From: Alphaproteobacteria bacterium
Lineage (GTDB): Bacteria > Pseudomonadota > Alphaproteobacteria > Sphingomonadales > Emcibacteraceae
DNA length: 15,998 nt
Assembly (NCBI GenBank): GCA_030432815.1
Contig: JAUILB010000028.1
Location: 1-15,998 of the forward strand
Reading direction: 5' to 3'
This document shows positions 7,182 through 15,242 of the stretch, piece by piece; positions within the stretch are counted from its first letter, which is position 1, and every line of letters starts with the position of its first letter. The translations under genes and the position numbers were made by a program. A model generated the notes under the pieces. The model did no database searches, had not been told where the DNA came from, and worked only from the letters and a program-made list of their open reading frames with translations.

Positions 7182-9545
7182 TTGAGGATGAAGCTGAACT
7201 TCAAACAATTATCTTTTTTACTCTATGGTGTCTCACTGCTACATAGCGGTGCGACTGCGCAGGAAATTCCCCTGCTTCTAACACCAAACGAAGTTTTGGT
7301 TGAAGAAGACGCGTATGTTCCGCCGCCACCATCAGAAGAAGATCTCCTGCATTATGAAATGGTTGCGCAGGCAAAGCAGAAATGGAGTGCGCTTTTTAAA
7401 GATCCTAATAATCCGCAACTGCATTTGGACGTTGCGAAGCATTATAATTTACTTGGTAACGGTGATATTGCGCTTCATGAGCTTGGTCGCGCAGAAGAGC
7501 TTGGCATCCCCAGAACTGATCTGTTAGCGGATATCGGACGCGCTTATTTTCTAAGGGGGCGTTATGATGATATTATGAATGAAATAATGCTGGAACAAGC
7601 ACCAATTGATCAGCATGGGGAAATTTATCTTCTGTATGGACAGGTCAATTATCTCAAGGGAAATTTGCAGGACGCCTTTTTAAATTTTTATCAGGCAGAA
7701 CAGTTTTTAGAAGAAAACAGGCTTGAACTTAATGCGCCGATTGCTGCCTTATATTCGGCGATGGGTGAATATGAAAAAGCAGAAGAAAATGTAGATATAG
7801 CACTTGGTTTTAAGCCAAAAGATGCCGACCTTTTGATGCTTAAGGGGGATCTGGTTCATAGAAGGGCCGGGGCGGAAAAATCATATAAATATTACGAATG
7901 GGCAAATTTTTATAAACCGGATGATATTCAGACAGAAGTGAAACTGGCCGGGGCACTTTATAATTTAAATAAACGTGATGAAATGGTTGAAGTGCTAAGA
8001 AGCATTCTTGCCAAAGATCAGAACCATCCTTTTGCCAATTTCCTGATCGCAACAAATTTTGCAGAAGGAAATAATATCAGAACCGCAATAAGATATTTAA
8101 ACCAGGCTGGTGATGTTTATGATAACTTTGCACCGGCACTGTTATTAAAAGGTAAACTTGGATACGCAACTGGATCATATGCCGCTGCGGAGCGATCCCT
8201 GATGCAACTAATCAGAATAGAACCGGATAATTTGGAAGGAAGACGTTTGTTGGGAGCTTCATTGCTTCAGCAAAATAAAAGCAATGAAGCTGCCCGTGTT
8301 CTTGCCTATTTAGAGGAAGAAAACAGGCTTGAGCCAGCTGATTATTTATTGCTTGGCAACGCATATATTTTGTCTGGCAATAATGATAAAGGCACCATGT
8401 ATCTTAGCAAATTAAGTAGCATGGATATTGATCAGATAAGCGCGGATACCAGACGTAAACTGGACGACTTTGAAAGTGGTTATAATTATGGTGTGCCATT
8501 AAATATCAATAGCCTGATTATTAAAAACAGTTCTTTAAATCAAATGCTTATGGTTGAATCCTTCAAGGCGCTTGAAAATAAAAAATATAGAGAAGCATTT
8601 GACAAGGCTGCTGCAATAATTGACCAGGATAGAACAAGTCCGATTGGTTATAACCTGTTAGGGCTTGTGTATCTTGAGCAGGGGTTATCTGATGAAGCCA
8701 GAAGCAATTTTAGACGGTCCTTGCAAATTGATCGTAATTTTCATCAGGCAAATATGAATCTTGCCAAATTGGATTTGGCTTTGGGGGACAGGAATTCTGC
8801 AATAAATAGTCTTAATCAGATACTTTCACGTGATGAAACATATGTTCCTGCTTATGAGTTTCTGTATCAAATGGCCATAGAAGATGGTGATCTGATTAGC
8901 GCGGAACGATATTTGGTTACAGCGTCAAATGAAAACCCCGAAGGGCTTTTAGTGCGTGAAAAATTGTTGGAATTTTATTTTGATCAAAATAATCTTTCCA
9001 GAGCAAGAACACTTGCTAATCGAATGCTTGATGCTTTTCCTGATCATGCTGCTCCATATAAGGCACTTGGAAAGATAGCACTTCTGGAAGAGGATTATGA
9101 AACCGCAAGTGTTAACTTTCAAAAGGCCATCGCGTTTGATAATACAGATAGCGAAGTTTATGTCATGTTGTCTCAATCACTTTCACATGAAAATAAGTAT
9201 GAAGAGAGTAGAAGTACTCTTCAATCAGGTCTTTATGTAGTGAAAAATAAATTACCCTTACAGCTTGCTCTGATTGAACTGGCAAAGCAGGACGGAAATT
9301 TTAAAAACAGCCATCTTTATGTTGATCAGTTAAAGCTTGATGAGAAAACAAAAGCCAGTGCTTTATTATTTGAAGCAGATCTATACTTACAGCAGCAACG
9401 CGCAGAGGATGCCATTCTGTCATTTGAAGGTGCTGGCAAGGCTGGCGCAAATCCCGATCTGGTATCAGATGGGATAGCGCAGGCAAATGAGCTGATTGCA
9501 AGTAGAATACCAGCTATTGAACTGAGTGAAGATGAAATTCAGTGA
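7182..9545 (+). CDS. prsT: PEP-CTERM system TPR-repeat protein PrsT
   Basis: This long exported tetratricopeptide protein belongs to the PrsT family (TIGR02917). It probably scaffolds EPS assembly or export proteins in the periplasm or at the outer membrane, as TPR proteins do in alginate and other EPS systems. A basic start and hydrophobic stretch end at GATA followed by QE, a signal peptidase I type site near residue 26. The rest, up to 787, is a run of TPR helices (for example YNLLGLVYLEQGLSDEARSN and YKALGKIALLEEDYETASVN). Family members are described as lipoproteins and are often longer, near 900 residues; this one has no cysteine at all, so no lipid anchor is possible. It begins 16 bases after prsR. 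The start is TTG 7182 or ATG 7188. No clear terminator follows. Confidence 0.9.
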   Translation: MRMKLNFKQLSFLLYGVSLLHSGATAQEIPLLLTPNEVLVEEDAYVPPPPSEEDLLHYEMVAQAKQKWSALFKDPNNPQLHLDVAKHYNLLGNGDIALHELGRAEELGIPRTDLLADIGRAYFLRGRYDDIMNEIMLEQAPIDQHGEIYLLYGQVNYLKGNLQDAFLNFYQAEQFLEENRLELNAPIAALYSAMGEYEKAEENVDIALGFKPKDADLLMLKGDLVHRRAGAEKSYKYYEWANFYKPDDIQTEVKLAGALYNLNKRDEMVEVLRSILAKDQNHPFANFLIATNFAEGNNIRTAIRYLNQAGDVYDNFAPALLLKGKLGYATGSYAAAERSLMQLIRIEPDNLEGRRLLGASLLQQNKSNEAARVLAYLEEENRLEPADYLLLGNAYILSGNNDKGTMYLSKLSSMDIDQISADTRRKLDDFESGYNYGVPLNINSLIIKNSSLNQMLMVESFKALENKKYREAFDKAAAIIDQDRTSPIGYNLLGLVYLEQGLSDEARSNFRRSLQIDRNFHQANMNLAKLDLALGDRNSAINSLNQILSRDETYVPAYEFLYQMAIEDGDLISAERYLVTASNENPEGLLVREKLLEFYFDQNNLSRARTLANRMLDAFPDHAAPYKALGKIALLEEDYETASVNFQKAIAFDNTDSEVYVMLSQSLSHENKYEESRSTLQSGLYVVKNKLPLQLALIELAKQDGNFKNSHLYVDQLKLDEKTKASALLFEADLYLQQQRAEDAILSFEGAGKAGANPDLVSDGIAQANELIASRIPAIELSEDEIQ

Positions 9546-9620
9546 AGGCTTACCCATACAGGTTTAGAAATAATTGGGGGCACCGCCATTTATTTTAAAA
9601 ATATGACCTTAGCAAGTAAA

Positions 9621-9649
9621 TTGTTAATAAATTTGCGTTAATTGATATT
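9621..9649 (+). promoter_or_regulatory. Candidate promoter of the glycosyltransferase pair
   Basis: TTGTTA (9621-9626) and GATATT (9644-9649), each four of six to consensus, are separated by 17 bases in the 141-base gap after prsT. The gap suggests a separate transcription start for the two glycosyltransferases, but readthrough from prsT is equally possible because I see no terminator. No sigma-54 spacing (GG-N10-GC) was found in the gap. Confidence 0.25.
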
Positions 9650-9686
9650 AGAAATAACCATATAAAATTTAAATTTAGGTCTGCCA

Positions 9687-10898
9687 GTGAAAATACTGTT
9701 TTTAAGTCATCGATTTCCTTATCCTCCTACTCGCGGCGATAAGATAAGATCATTTAATATGGTTAAATATCTGCATGAACAAGGTCATGAGGTCACTGTT
9801 GCCTCACTTTCCAGATCGGCAGACGAAACAACAGAATGCCATGGCATAAAGGATTATTGTCATAAATATGTGTTGGTAGAAGTTAATGAGACATTACAGA
9901 ATATAAGGATGGTTTCCCGGCTTTTAAGTAAAGATCCGTCATCAATGGGTTATTTTTACTCGAATGAGCTACAAAATCAGATAAACCAGCTTTTAAACGA
10001 TAATAAATACGACCTGATCATAGTTTTCAGCTCTTCCGCAGCGCAATATGTGGAACATGTGACCGACACCCCAAAGATGCTTGATTTCTGTGATATGGAT
10101 AGCCAAAAATGGCTTGCTTATGTTGACTATAAGAAGTGGCCTATCAGTGCCGGATACGCACTTGAAGGGCATAAGCTGGAATCTGATGAAAAGCGTCTGG
10201 CACGTCTGTTTGATTTATGTAGCTGCGCAACTGATTTTGAAGTGGAAACGCTGGACAGTTATAAAACTGGTGTCCAAAGCGGTTATTTCCCCAATGGGGT
10301 GGATAGTGATTTCTTTAAGCCGATCAATGTGGATTATGTAAAAAACAGTATATGTTTTGTCGGTCGCATGGATTATTATCCGAATGAAGTTTGCATTGTA
10401 AATTTTTGTCATGATGTATTACCGCTCATTCGTGAAAAATACCCAGATGTCACGTTTAAAGTAATTGGTGCCGCGCCACCAAAATCGGTGATGGATCTTA
10501 ATGAAATACCGGGCGTTCTGGTAACTGGTACAGTCGATGATATAAGAAAGCATGTACAGTCCTGCCAGGTGATGGTTGCGCCACTAGTAATTGCAAGAGG
10601 GACACAAAATAAAATACTTGAAGGGATGGCAATGGGACTTCCCGTTGTTTCTAGTCATCTGGCTGCACGGGGCGTAGATGCAGTTGTTGGAGAACATCTT
10701 CTGGCGGCGACGACACCGGAGGAATATGCGACGGAAATTATGAGTTTGTTTGATGACCCAGAAAAACAGAAAAAATTTGCACTCTCGGGCCGGGAAAGGG
10801 TCCTAAGTCATCACAACTGGAAGCGTGGCATGGAATTGATGGCGGAATGTATTGACCGTACCATTCAGCAGTTTCACAGTAAAAATGAGGCTGCATGA
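9687..10898 (+). CDS. Glycosyltransferase, exosortase-associated stp1 type
   Basis: This is a GT-B retaining glycosyltransferase (group 1/GT4-like) of the kind found beside exosortase A systems (TIGR03087). It should add a sugar to the lipid-linked EPS repeat at the cytoplasmic face. The N-terminus SHRFPYPPTRGDKIRSFN (7-24) is the acceptor-domain signature of the group. The donor domain shows FPNGVD (201-206), CFVGRMDYYPNE (223-234) and RGTQNKILEGMAMGLPVV (304-321) with the conserved acidic E312; RGTQNKILE is characteristic of this subgroup. The start is GTG at 9687, with AGG seven bases upstream. The final TGA shares one base with the next gene's ATG at 10898. Donor and acceptor are unknown. 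Confidence 0.92.
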   Translation: MKILFLSHRFPYPPTRGDKIRSFNMVKYLHEQGHEVTVASLSRSADETTECHGIKDYCHKYVLVEVNETLQNIRMVSRLLSKDPSSMGYFYSNELQNQINQLLNDNKYDLIIVFSSSAAQYVEHVTDTPKMLDFCDMDSQKWLAYVDYKKWPISAGYALEGHKLESDEKRLARLFDLCSCATDFEVETLDSYKTGVQSGYFPNGVDSDFFKPINVDYVKNSICFVGRMDYYPNEVCIVNFCHDVLPLIREKYPDVTFKVIGAAPPKSVMDLNEIPGVLVTGTVDDIRKHVQSCQVMVAPLVIARGTQNKILEGMAMGLPVVSSHLAARGVDAVVGEHLLAATTPEEYATEIMSLFDDPEKQKKFALSGRERVLSHHNWKRGMELMAECIDRTIQQFHSKNEAA

Positions 10899-12103
10899 TG
10901 AAAATTCTTCATGTATTTGATCATTCGATACCCCTCCATAGCGGCTATACATTCAGAAGTTATCAAATTCTATCTGAACAACGAAAGCTGGGATACGAAA
11001 CGGTTCATGTTACCGGGATAAAACATAAAGCACCCTATAAGGACAAAGAAACTGTAGAAGGTCTTGAATTTTACAGAACAAAAGTAAGTTTCCCAATCCT
11101 TGCAAAGCTTCCGGTGATTAATCAATGGTATGTGATTAAAACTCTTGAAAAAAGGGTAGAAGAAGTAGTGAATATAGAAAAACCGGATATTATCCATGCA
11201 CATTCACCAGTTCTTAATGGTATAGCGGCACTTCATGTCGGGGAAAAATACAATATCCCGGTACATTATGAAATTCGTGCCTTTTGGGAAGATGCAGCTG
11301 TTGGAAACGGTACAGGTCGTGAAGGCGATCTTAAATATAATATGACCAAGAAAATGGAAACGGATGTTGTGCGTAAAGCAGCTTCTGTAACGGTCATTTG
11401 TGACGGCTTAAAGCAGGATCTTATTAAACGGGGTATTCCCGCGGAAAAAATAACGCTCATTCCAAATGCTGTTGATATTTCAAAATTTTCAGGACCTTCA
11501 GATGCTAATCCTGAACTGGTGGAAAAATTAAATCTACATGATATGACTGTTCTGGGGTTCATTGGTTCATTTTATGATTACGAAGGATTGGACGTTCTTA
11601 TCAATGCTATGAAACCCATTATTACGAGGGTGCCCAATGCCTGTCTTTTGCTGGTTGGTGGGGGCCCTATGGAAGAATTTTTAAAAGAACTCGCAAATAA
11701 AAACAATATGGGAGACCGTGTTATATTTACGGGGCGGGTTCCACATGAAAAGGTTCAGGATTATTATAACCTTGTGGATATTTTTGTGTATCCCAGAAAG
11801 AAAATGCGTCTAACTGACCTGGTAACGCCACTTAAGCCTCTTGAAGCGATGGCACAGCATAAGCTAGTGGCCGCATCCAATATCGGCGGGCATCGTGAAT
11901 TGATTGAAGACGGCAAAACCGGCATGTTATTTGAACCTGATAACCCGCTTGCACTTGCAAAGAAAATTGGTGAGCTTGTGGAAAGAAAAGATGAATGGCC
12001 GAAATTCCATAAAGAAGGCCGTTATTATGTGGAGCAGGTAAGAAACTGGAAAAATTCGATAGCCAATTACCCCGCTGTTTATGATAAAATTACAGCCAAA
12101 TAA
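10898..12103 (+). CDS. Glycosyltransferase, exosortase A-associated (TIGR04063 type)
   Basis: This second GT-B glycosyltransferase probably acts right after the previous one in repeat-unit extension. The opening MKILHVFDHSIPLHSGYTFR closely follows the TIGR04063 (Daro_2409) pattern. Later motifs are PDIIHAHSPVLNG, LIPNAVD (187-193), GFIGSFYDYEGLD (220-232) and LTPLKPLEAM-like TPLKPLEAMAQHK (310-322) with E316, then GHRELIEDGKTGMLFEP. ATG occurs at 10895 and 10898. I chose 10898 because GAGG (10887-10890) then has a seven-base spacer and the family begins M-K/R-I-L-H. The TGATG junction means tight translational coupling. The gene is followed by 136 AT-rich bases without a strong terminator. 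Confidence 0.92.
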   Translation: MKILHVFDHSIPLHSGYTFRSYQILSEQRKLGYETVHVTGIKHKAPYKDKETVEGLEFYRTKVSFPILAKLPVINQWYVIKTLEKRVEEVVNIEKPDIIHAHSPVLNGIAALHVGEKYNIPVHYEIRAFWEDAAVGNGTGREGDLKYNMTKKMETDVVRKAASVTVICDGLKQDLIKRGIPAEKITLIPNAVDISKFSGPSDANPELVEKLNLHDMTVLGFIGSFYDYEGLDVLINAMKPIITRVPNACLLLVGGGPMEEFLKELANKNNMGDRVIFTGRVPHEKVQDYYNLVDIFVYPRKKMRLTDLVTPLKPLEAMAQHKLVAASNIGGHRELIEDGKTGMLFEPDNPLALAKKIGELVERKDEWPKFHKEGRYYVEQVRNWKNSIANYPAVYDKITAK

Positions 12104-12111
12104 TATTAGTT

Positions 12112-12138
12112 AAATAAAAACAATATGTTAGTTTATTT
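12112..12138. repeat. AT-only inverted repeat after the glycosyltransferases
   Basis: AAATAAA (12112-12118) and TTTATTT (12132-12138) form a 7-bp stem around a 13-base loop, nine bases after the stop codon. The position suits a terminator, but the stem has no G-C pair, so termination would be weak at best. In DNA this AT-rich it may be chance. Confidence 0.2.
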
Positions 12139-12171
12139 TGATTAAATGTAGCTAATGTTATAAATAAATTA

Positions 12172-12210
12172 AACAATTGCTATTAAGCTTATATTTTAAT
12201 TGTTGAACAA
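12172..12210. repeat. Overlapping AACAATT/AATTGTT dyads before the 12240 gene
   Basis: AACAATT (12172-12178) pairs with AATTGTT (12198-12204) around a 19-base loop. The right arm overlaps a compact dyad TTGTT-G-AACAA (12200-12210). The copies lie 30 to 70 bases before the start of the membrane protein at 12240, where an operator or leader structure would sit. Function is unknown, and composition makes chance a real possibility. Confidence 0.25.
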
Positions 12211-12239
12211 TAAAAGAACAGAATAAAAGAGCAAAAAGA

Positions 12240-13706
12240 ATGCAAGAAAATACCGATAATTTACCTAGAAATCTATTATTCATGATAGCGTTGCTTGTTA
12301 CGGCAGTATCATCTTATTTCATGAACTCATCGCTGTTTTCTGTACTGCAGACATTGTTTGATATCGAAGTGCAGACTAGTTTTACACGTCAGCTGGAAAG
12401 AAGTTCACTTTGGGGAATTGCCAGTTACTGGTCAACTTTTGCACTCATGATATTTATATTGGCCTTTTTATTGCCTGCTATTTCAAATGTTATTGGTCTT
12501 ATCAGCCTTAAAGGACGGATAGCGGAACTACCACGTGCAAGTGATAAGTCGCCAAATGTGACCAAGGATAAATTTTTGAAGGCAATGTCGGATTATAAGC
12601 TCGTCTATGCTGAATTTGCAGTTCCTTACGCCAATTATATTGTCGAAAAAGAAGAAAAGGATATCCGTAAAAAAACCAGTTTTATAGGGAAGGGTAAAGC
12701 GAAACAGTTGGATCCTCCTGAGGTTAGTGTTCTGATACCCGCATCGCAGATTTTTCATATTGACCGTGTTTTGAATTCACGTCTTTCAGTATGGTTTATG
12801 CGTCCGATGCCAAGGGTATTAATGGGTATTGGTTTTTTATTATTCATTATTTCCTTCGCCGGATCACTGCAATCAAGCGAGGGTACACTGGTAGGAAATG
12901 AAATTTTTCTGATGGGTGTATCATCATTTTCATTATGTATTGGCATCGCTGTATTACTTGCAGCTTTATACAGGGTGATAATCGGGCATGTACATCACCG
13001 TGCGTCGGAAGTGGTGAAAATGATCGAAAATTTATTCGATTATAAGCCGGATGAGAGCGAAAAAGAGGATTTTGACGCCATCCAGAATGCGCTTAATAAA
13101 ACTGTCTCGTCCTTTAAGGATGTTTCTAAATCAATAAATGAAAAGCAGGAAGAAGCGGTTAACAGTTTAATTGTTAAAACTTTGGAAGATTATGTTAAGC
13201 AAATTGGTAAAGCCACCGAGGAACAATCGAAAGCGTTAAAGAAAATTGTTGATGATTCAGCTAAGCAGTCTGATACGATTACGAAAGACCTTGCGAAAAG
13301 ATTTGATGAATATGCCAAGAAGATTAGTGATATTCAGTCAAAAATTGATGAGCATCAGGATAAAAGCCATGAAGCCCTGACAGAGCGGGTGGAAAAATTG
13401 ATAACATCATTGAATGATGAGGTCAGTAAAGCTTCTGTTGAAGCTTTGAGCAAGGAAACAATACTTAAAGACCTTAATAAAACGGCGAGTAATCTTGGTG
13501 AAATCTCGAAGGCTTCTGATACTGTTACGGAAAAATTTGATGCAATTTCCGATGGTCTGGAACGCTTAATTGAAAAGATGGAAAAAATTGTTCCAATGAG
13601 CGATGAAAAAAAATCCGAACTATCAGAAGGTATAGAGGAATTAAAAAAAGAAAGCAGTAAAACTGTTGGTATGGGGCGTAGCGCAACATCGCGCAAAAAA
13701 GCCTAG
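12240..13706 (+). CDS. MotA/ZorA-like membrane protein with coiled-coil tail, unrecognised
   Basis: I do not recognise a named family with certainty. The 488 residues give membrane helices near 11-29 and 61-88, a soluble loop of about 100 residues, two more helices near 190-211 and 222-248, then about 240 residues rich in K, E, D and S that look like coiled coil. This two-plus-two topology with a large loop is that of MotA/TolQ/ExbB proton-channel subunits; the long helical tail recalls ZorA of the Zorya anti-phage system. The stretch PASQIFHIDRVLNSRLSVWF (167-186), leading to PRVLMGIGFLLFIISFAGSL and then GIAVLLAALYR, fits the ZorA-like pattern before and through helices 3-4. The usual GTxxG residues of helix 3 are not clearly kept, and no MotB/ZorB-type partner is visible. 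The ATG at 12240 has a poor ribosome-binding site. The tail ends in a basic SRKKA. It may instead be a cell-envelope scaffold. Confidence 0.75.
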   Translation: MQENTDNLPRNLLFMIALLVTAVSSYFMNSSLFSVLQTLFDIEVQTSFTRQLERSSLWGIASYWSTFALMIFILAFLLPAISNVIGLISLKGRIAELPRASDKSPNVTKDKFLKAMSDYKLVYAEFAVPYANYIVEKEEKDIRKKTSFIGKGKAKQLDPPEVSVLIPASQIFHIDRVLNSRLSVWFMRPMPRVLMGIGFLLFIISFAGSLQSSEGTLVGNEIFLMGVSSFSLCIGIAVLLAALYRVIIGHVHHRASEVVKMIENLFDYKPDESEKEDFDAIQNALNKTVSSFKDVSKSINEKQEEAVNSLIVKTLEDYVKQIGKATEEQSKALKKIVDDSAKQSDTITKDLAKRFDEYAKKISDIQSKIDEHQDKSHEALTERVEKLITSLNDEVSKASVEALSKETILKDLNKTASNLGEISKASDTVTEKFDAISDGLERLIEKMEKIVPMSDEKKSELSEGIEELKKESSKTVGMGRSATSRKKA

Positions 13707-13712
13707 CTGTAT

Positions 13713-14051
13713 GTGAAATATCAAATGGACATAAGACTTAAATCAAGCCTTCTGGTGTCTGCTGAAATCAGGCGCTGCGAAGGCTTGTTTATAAGCTGCG
13801 TAATACTGCATAAAGGGGATGATGAACGGGGACTAATCTTAATCAAACAATATGTGGCAGAATTCGGTTCACGTATTTATACCCAGACACGTGATGAACA
13901 AGGTATCCTGATATGGCATCAGCCATTGGGCGATGATTGGCTGGAGGAAACAAAGGCAGACCAATATATAGCTAGACAGATAGACTTTGATGATGATCTC
14001 TGGGTGATTGAAATGGATGATCCAAAGAATATTTATACCCCCGAAAATTAA
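13713..14051 (+). CDS. DUF1491 family protein
   Basis: This small soluble protein of unknown function belongs to DUF1491, a family conserved mainly in alphaproteobacteria. The family pattern is visible: RLKSSLLVSAEIRRCE near the start, a middle HKGDDERGLILIKQ, then IYTQTRDEQGILIW, and the acidic end ADQYIARQIDFDDDLWVIEM. The length (112 residues) is normal. GTG at 13713 lies six bases after the previous stop; ATG at 13725 would give 108 residues and begin closer to the conserved RLKS. Neither has a clear ribosome-binding site, so the start is uncertain. It sits between envelope and EPS genes, but the family is not known to be tied to EPS. Confidence 0.85.
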   Translation: MKYQMDIRLKSSLLVSAEIRRCEGLFISCVILHKGDDERGLILIKQYVAEFGSRIYTQTRDEQGILIWHQPLGDDWLEETKADQYIARQIDFDDDLWVIEMDDPKNIYTPEN

Positions 14052-14084
14052 ACAGGTTTACAATTTGGACTATTCCGACACGAA

Positions 14085-15116
14085 ATGAGCAATGAAGATA
14101 AAAATATTTGGGCATCAATATATGATCATTGCCCTGAAGACTGTTCCATGTTTCGCGAAAGCTGGTACGACGCTTGGTCAAAACAAAATAGTGATGTGAT
14201 CTATGCCATCTTTACTGACCAGAAAAATCAGCATGCTATTTTTCCTTATTTTATCAAAAAACTGGGTCCTTTTAGTTTCGCGTCACTTGCGGGCAATTAT
14301 TTTCCAAGAAAAGGTTTGCCTTATAGTGGTGTCAGTGATGAATTAACTGATAAATTTGCGACTTTTCTTTTGAAACTACCCAATATATCGGGATGTCAGC
14401 TCGGACCTGTTAAAAAAGATGATCCCTTTATTCAAAAACTGGTCGAGAAATTATCTAGTGATAATTGGAAACTGTTATTACAATCAACAGGCTTTGATCA
14501 TGGAATGGTCGTTCCGGAAACTGTTGATGAATATTTATCGACACTCAGTAAAAGCCGGCGTAAGAAAACAGCTTATTACCTTAGACGCCTTGAAAAAACG
14601 GGTGTTATCGAAATCAAACATCATAAATCTCTTGACCCTGCTGGTTGGCGGAATGTTTTTGCTGATCTTGAAGCAGTGGAAAGTAAGGCATGGGTATCTG
14701 AAAGAGGTGACCCGCATTTCATCGGAATAAAGAGGCAGTCATACTGGAATGAATTAGTCAGTGATGAATGGTATAGAGAGGCCTTCAATGCATGGATAAT
14801 TTATGTAAATGAAAAACCGATAAGTTATATTGCTGCAATTGATATTGGAACAGAAAGATTTGTTCTTTCATCCAGTTTTAGTAAGGAATATGCAGATTTT
14901 CGAACTGGAAGCATTCTGGAAATTGAAATGATGAGCAGGACGATAAGTGAGGCAAAAGTTACTTTTATGAATAACGGTATGGGGGATTCGGGTTATAAAA
15001 GCGCATGGGGAAATAAGGAATTTCAGGAATTATATGAAATAATTGCCTTTCCGCCAAATATTAAGGGCCGTTTAGCCTATATAATTGCAAAACTTAAAAC
15101 TAAACTGCGCAGATAA
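14085..15116 (+). CDS. CelD/BcsL-type GNAT-fold acyltransferase
   Basis: This is a cytoplasmic protein of the Acetyltransf_6 (CelD/BcsL, FemAB-like double GNAT) group, often found in EPS and cellulose loci and probably transferring an acyl or aminoacyl group to a polysaccharide precursor. The evidence lies in the C-terminal half: SRRKKTAYYLRRLEK (157-171), the ESKAW motif (199-203), a central NEKPISYIAAIDIGTERFVL segment, and the closing GMGDSGYKSAWG (298-309), which matches the family's GD.-.YK..W signature. The 343 residues fit. It differs from the TIGR03019 FemAB protein commonly seen in PEP-CTERM loci, which ends differently. The ATG at 14085 comes 33 bases after the DUF1491 stop and lacks a good ribosome-binding site. 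The acyl donor and target are unknown; EPS modification is inferred from context. Confidence 0.8.
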   Translation: MSNEDKNIWASIYDHCPEDCSMFRESWYDAWSKQNSDVIYAIFTDQKNQHAIFPYFIKKLGPFSFASLAGNYFPRKGLPYSGVSDELTDKFATFLLKLPNISGCQLGPVKKDDPFIQKLVEKLSSDNWKLLLQSTGFDHGMVVPETVDEYLSTLSKSRRKKTAYYLRRLEKTGVIEIKHHKSLDPAGWRNVFADLEAVESKAWVSERGDPHFIGIKRQSYWNELVSDEWYREAFNAWIIYVNEKPISYIAAIDIGTERFVLSSSFSKEYADFRTGSILEIEMMSRTISEAKVTFMNNGMGDSGYKSAWGNKEFQELYEIIAFPPNIKGRLAYIIAKLKTKLRR

Positions 15117-15156
15117 GCAGAGTATTTGCCTTGGTTTGGCAGGTAAAACCCATCAC

Positions 15157-15186
15157 TTAACCAAATCATAAGATTATTTCTATAAA
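15157..15186 (+). promoter_or_regulatory. Candidate promoter of psd
   Basis: TTAACC (15157-15162) and TATAAA (15181-15186) are separated by 18 bases, in the 126-base gap between the acyltransferase and psd. The -10 box matches at five of six positions, the -35 box at four. The gap suggests that psd begins a new transcription unit separate from the EPS genes. Confidence 0.3.
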
Positions 15187-15242
15187 GTACTCATAATCAA
15201 AACAAAATTTGTAGAGTAAAAAATAAAGGCAAGTAATCGATC

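Noticed and set aside
9546..9686. G-rich segment TGGGGGCACCGCC as a sigma-54 promoter or terminator after prsT.
   Set aside because: No GC follows at the required ten-base spacing from any GG, and the segment forms no stable stem.
13355..13696. Antisense open frame of 113 codons inside the coiled-coil tail of the 12240 gene.
   Set aside because: It is a shadow of a low-complexity K/E/S-rich frame, with no ribosome-binding site or recognisable protein pattern.
12240..15116. A Zorya-type defence operon.
   Set aside because: Only a ZorA-like architecture is seen; no ZorB, helicase or nuclease gene is present, and the neighbours are DUF1491 and a CelD-type acyltransferase.
15127..15141. TGCC / GGCA stem after the acyltransferase gene as a terminator.
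   Set aside because: Only four base pairs pair up and no T-run follows.
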